A DNA stretch of 8,037 bases, from contig CAMKMR010000069.1 in the NCBI GenBank assembly GCA_946413945.1, positions 1 through 8,037 of the forward strand, given 5' to 3'. A program made the translations under genes and the position numbers. Source of the DNA: an uncultured Lachnospiraceae bacterium. GTDB lineage: Bacteria; Bacillota; Clostridia; Lachnospirales; Lachnospiraceae. Below are positions 6,263 to 8,037 of this stretch, piece by piece. Positions within the stretch are counted from its first letter, which is position 1. Every line of letters begins with the position of its first letter. Below the pieces are notes generated by a model. That model worked only from the letters and a program-made list of their open reading frames with translations. It was not told where the DNA came from and did no database searches.

Positions 6263-6790
6263 GTGAATCTATCAGGTAATAGTAAAAAGGTCTTAGGGAT
6301 AATCTGTATCATTTTAGCTGTAGCTGTAATAGTGATATCAGTTTTTAGTAAAAATAAAGGCGATGAGAGCTATAAAGAGGAGAATACGACTGCAGCTCTG
6401 ACGAAGGAAGAAACTACTGAGAGCTCGGAAACGTATCGAAATGTTGTAGATACAGCCGATCAGGGCAGAGCTGCAGCAGAAGAAAAGAAAAAGCTAGAAG
6501 ATATAGTTAGTCCTATAAAGTATGAAATACATCCAGAGATTGAAACAATCCTTGATCCGGAAGTATTTGATAAAGAGCTTTGCAGCTTCCTTAAGAAGAA
6601 GGGCAAGCTTAAAGAAGGCTCTTATGAAGGAAATGCAACAGGAATTATCCTGGCTAGATCAACTCCTTATCTTAAGAAGAGTCTTGATGATGGATCTTAT
6701 TTATTTGATATAACGATAACTGATGAAAATAGATCCATAATTACTGTAGTAGTTGATCCAGAAGGCGGTTACTTTTTTGATCTGATATAG
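6263..6790 (+). CDS. Single-pass membrane protein, possible TrsH/TraH-like T4SS subunit
   Basis: 175 residues from a GTG start. A short polar N-terminus is followed by a transmembrane helix at about 10-29, then a Glu/Thr/Ser-rich flexible linker (about 33-80) and a C-terminal globular part (about 81-175) ending in hydrophobic strands (YLFDITITD, IITVVVD, GYFFDLI). Topology should place the globular part outside the membrane. There is no lipobox cysteine, so it is not a lipoprotein. Position right after the wall hydrolase, size and single anchor resemble TrsH/TraH of pSK41/pIP501; pIP501 TraH has a VirB8-like fold. No sequence motif confirms that, and VirB8-like proteins are too divergent to call by eye. 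It could equally be a lineage-specific surface protein. It sits 18 bases after the hydrolase stop, in the same frame, and 17 bases before the next gene. Confidence 0.6.
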   Translation: MNLSGNSKKVLGIICIILAVAVIVISVFSKNKGDESYKEENTTAALTKEETTESSETYRNVVDTADQGRAAAEEKKKLEDIVSPIKYEIHPEIETILDPEVFDKELCSFLKKKGKLKEGSYEGNATGIILARSTPYLKKSLDDGSYLFDITITDENRSIITVVVDPEGGYFFDLI

Positions 6791-6807
6791 GAAAGGAGAG
6801 ATAAGCT

Positions 6808-7146
6808 ATGTTGAAAAAGAAGAAAAAATGCTATGTGTCTTGCCATAAGATAAATAAGAATGAAATTAAAAGAGCTCTTGCTACAAGATACAGCTTAATG
6901 TTTACAGAAGAACTTGAAGAAGCAGAGATCTTCTTTGCACCTAGAGATACAGATGGATTATCGGAAAGGCAGAAAAGAGATCTGGAAAGGGCAGAAAGCT
7001 TAGGAATAAAAAATAGGATCATAGAGCAGAGCTCTAACGTCCTGAATAAAGATATAGATGATCCACTGGGATTAAAGGCGAGATATAAGGATAATGAAGT
7101 AATAAAGACAAAACGTATGGAAGAGAGCATTGAACTGGAGTTATAA
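6808..7146 (+). CDS. Small soluble protein of unknown function, possible Rossmann-like fold
   Basis: 112 residues with no signal or membrane helix. I do not recognise the family. The order of likely elements is: basic N-terminus, strand (KCYVSCH), helix (NEIKRALATRY), strand after an acidic patch (AEIFFAP), a turn and amphipathic helix (LSERQKRDLERAESLGI), strand (NRIIEQ), then a charged tail. This alternation, and an acidic helix followed by A-x-x-LGI, recalls nucleoside deoxyribosyltransferase-like and SLOG-type Rossmann proteins, but no catalytic set is certain and the protein is short. Being cytosolic amid membrane proteins, it could be a regulator, chaperone or nucleotide sensor for the system; that is speculation. 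The start is secure: AAAGGAG at 6792-6798, nine bases before the ATG. The stop is one base before the next ATG. Confidence 0.7.
   Translation: MLKKKKKCYVSCHKINKNEIKRALATRYSLMFTEELEEAEIFFAPRDTDGLSERQKRDLERAESLGIKNRIIEQSSNVLNKDIDDPLGLKARYKDNEVIKTKRMEESIELEL
7137..7140 (+). promoter_or_regulatory. Ribosome binding site that decides the start at 7148
   Basis: GGAG lies seven bases before the ATG at 7148. The alternative in-frame TTG at 7130 has only a weak purine stretch upstream, would add six residues and would overlap the previous gene, so ATG 7148 is chosen. Confidence 0.7.
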
Positions 7147-7147
7147 C

Positions 7148-7978
7148 ATGGCAGATAAGAGTTTTAAAGAAGAAAAATTTAAGAAGAATAGTAGAAAGAT
7201 AAAGAAAAGCTCTAATGGTTACTTATATGGATTTTTATTTATCTTTTTACTGGGCTATGCCTTCTTTTTCTCATCAAATTACTGGCTACCACAAGGCTAT
7301 AAAGGTGTAATTGTTACTCCGGTAGGAGAAACAATAGAGCAAAACAGCAGATTCATTACAGTAGACAGATGGGCTTATTGTCCAGGGAAAAAGACAATGG
7401 AGATCATCGTTGAAATGGAAAATAATTCCCTGGATGATATCAATTCCTATAAATGGCAGGGCAGAGATAAGAACGGTCTTATAAAGACAGAGGTAATATG
7501 CAGCGATGATAAGTTTACGGTGATCCATATGTCTGGAGTTAAAAAGGACTGGAAAGAGGTTTCTCTTACAATTTCTGCAGATAATAAAGATTTTAAGCCA
7601 ATAGTAATCTATATGAATGATAAGACTGCTACAGTGGTAAAAGACCTTCCTGCAGGAGCTATTAATGATTATATAGAGCTTGCTTATACATCAAAGATAG
7701 AAAGCTATGAAGCATCCATTGAGGATATTAATGCAAAGATAAAGGAAAATGATCAGCTCATGGAGAATGCGAAAAGCAGGATGGCTGAGCTGGACGAGAG
7801 AAAAAGTCATCAGACAGAAAGCGAAAAAGAAGAGACAGACAGTCTGATCAGTGGCCTTGAAGGGCAGATCAATGATAAGAAGTTAGAAAACGAAAAAAAC
7901 GAAGAAGATATTGAAGAGCTAAAGGAAAGAATAGAGCTTCAAAAGGATCTTCTGAAAGAGCTAAAGAAAGAGGAATAA
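7148..7978 (+). CDS. Membrane-anchored protein with extracytoplasmic domain and C-terminal coiled coil
   Basis: 276 residues, family not recognised. A Lys-rich N-terminus (about 1-23) precedes one transmembrane helix at about 25-41, rich in Phe, Leu and Tyr. The region at about 45-180 is beta-rich (GVIVTPVG, MEIIVEME, EVSLTIS, PIVIYMN) and has two cysteines (in AYCPG and VICSD) that could form a disulfide if exposed. Residues 182-276 are almost entirely charged and heptad-like (SYEASIEDINAKIKE, later EDIEELKERIELQ and LLKELKKEE), predicting a long coiled coil with a polar break near KSHQTESEKEE. The basic N-terminus argues for an N-in, C-out orientation. A wall-spanning or oligomerising scaffold of the T4SS is plausible from context; a host-specific factor is also possible. 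It is tightly packed between its neighbours (1-base gap upstream, 4-base gap downstream). Confidence 0.72.
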   Translation: MADKSFKEEKFKKNSRKIKKSSNGYLYGFLFIFLLGYAFFFSSNYWLPQGYKGVIVTPVGETIEQNSRFITVDRWAYCPGKKTMEIIVEMENNSLDDINSYKWQGRDKNGLIKTEVICSDDKFTVIHMSGVKKDWKEVSLTISADNKDFKPIVIYMNDKTATVVKDLPAGAINDYIELAYTSKIESYEASIEDINAKIKENDQLMENAKSRMAELDERKSHQTESEKEETDSLISGLEGQINDKKLENEKNEEDIEELKERIELQKDLLKELKKEE

Positions 7979-7982
7979 ATAA

Positions 7983-8037
7983 ATGATCATATTTGTTGGT
8001 GAAAAGCTTAGAGGCGGTTTTGTAAAAGAAGTAGCAG
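7983..8037 (+). CDS. 5' end of a downstream gene (partial)
   Basis: ATG at 7983 follows AGAGGA (7969-7974) at eight bases and opens 18 complete codons to the window edge, encoding MIIFVGEKLRGGFVKEVA. The hydrophobic first strand followed by a Gly-rich turn resembles the start of a cytosolic alpha/beta protein, but there is no complete P-loop and too little sequence to name it. The four-base gap from the previous stop shows that the operon continues. Confidence 0.65.
   Translation, partial: MIIFVGEKLRGGFVKEVA

Noticed and set aside
1..8037. CRISPR array, tRNA/rRNA genes, insertion sequence ends, oriT
   Set aside because: No regularly spaced repeats, no cloverleaf or rRNA-like sequence, no transposase and no inverted-repeat oriT-like intergenic region were seen; genes fill nearly the whole window.

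Overview
The window reads as an interior slice of a conjugative type IV secretion system (T4SS) operon from a low-G+C Firmicute. A Lachnospiraceae-like clostridial host (Butyrivibrio, Roseburia or similar) is my best guess. The grounds are AT-rich DNA with many AGA, ATA and AAA codons, strong AGGAGG-type ribosome binding sites, and genes all on the + strand that overlap or nearly touch. The gene set and order (polytopic VirB6-like protein, small two-helix membrane protein, ~190-aa cytosolic protein, VirB4 ATPase, membrane-anchored peptidoglycan hydrolase, small anchored protein) match the conserved core of Gram-positive conjugation systems such as the tra/trs regions of pSK41, pGO1 and pIP501. 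The coupling ATPase (VirD4), relaxase, oriT and integrase are not in the window, so it cannot be told whether this is a plasmid or an integrative conjugative element.

Layout. Positions 1-71 hold the last 22 codons of an upstream gene. A compact intrinsic terminator (about 80-110) follows, and its U-run directly abuts the AGGAGG of the next gene, so the operon probably depends on read-through. Then come: 123-2015, a VirB6/TrsL-like channel protein with a long Gly/Ser/Lys-rich tail containing nine collagen-like G-X-Y triplets; 2015-2320, a TrsC/TraC-like two-helix protein; 2304-2879, a TrsD/TraD-like protein; 2869-4779, the VirB4 (TrsE/TraE-like) ATPase with intact Walker A and B; 4781-6244, a membrane-anchored hydrolase combining a lysozyme-like domain with an M23 metallopeptidase; 6263-6790, a single-pass membrane protein; 6808-7146, a small soluble protein of unknown function; 7148-7978, a membrane-anchored protein with an extracytoplasmic beta-rich domain and a ~95-residue coiled coil; and from 7983 the start of another gene that runs off the end. 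No non-coding gap exceeds about 50 bases.

How they work together (inference from family knowledge). VirB4 powers assembly and transport at the inner face of the membrane, the VirB6-like and TrsC-like proteins form the membrane channel, the hydrolase opens the cell wall, and the small anchored and coiled-coil proteins are candidate wall-spanning or scaffold parts specific to this element. The three genes at 6263-7978 are not recognisable from known families by eye and are the likeliest place for lineage-specific biology. Other points of interest are the terminator/RBS junction, a 15-pair hairpin inside the hydrolase gene, and the collagen-like tail of the VirB6-like protein.
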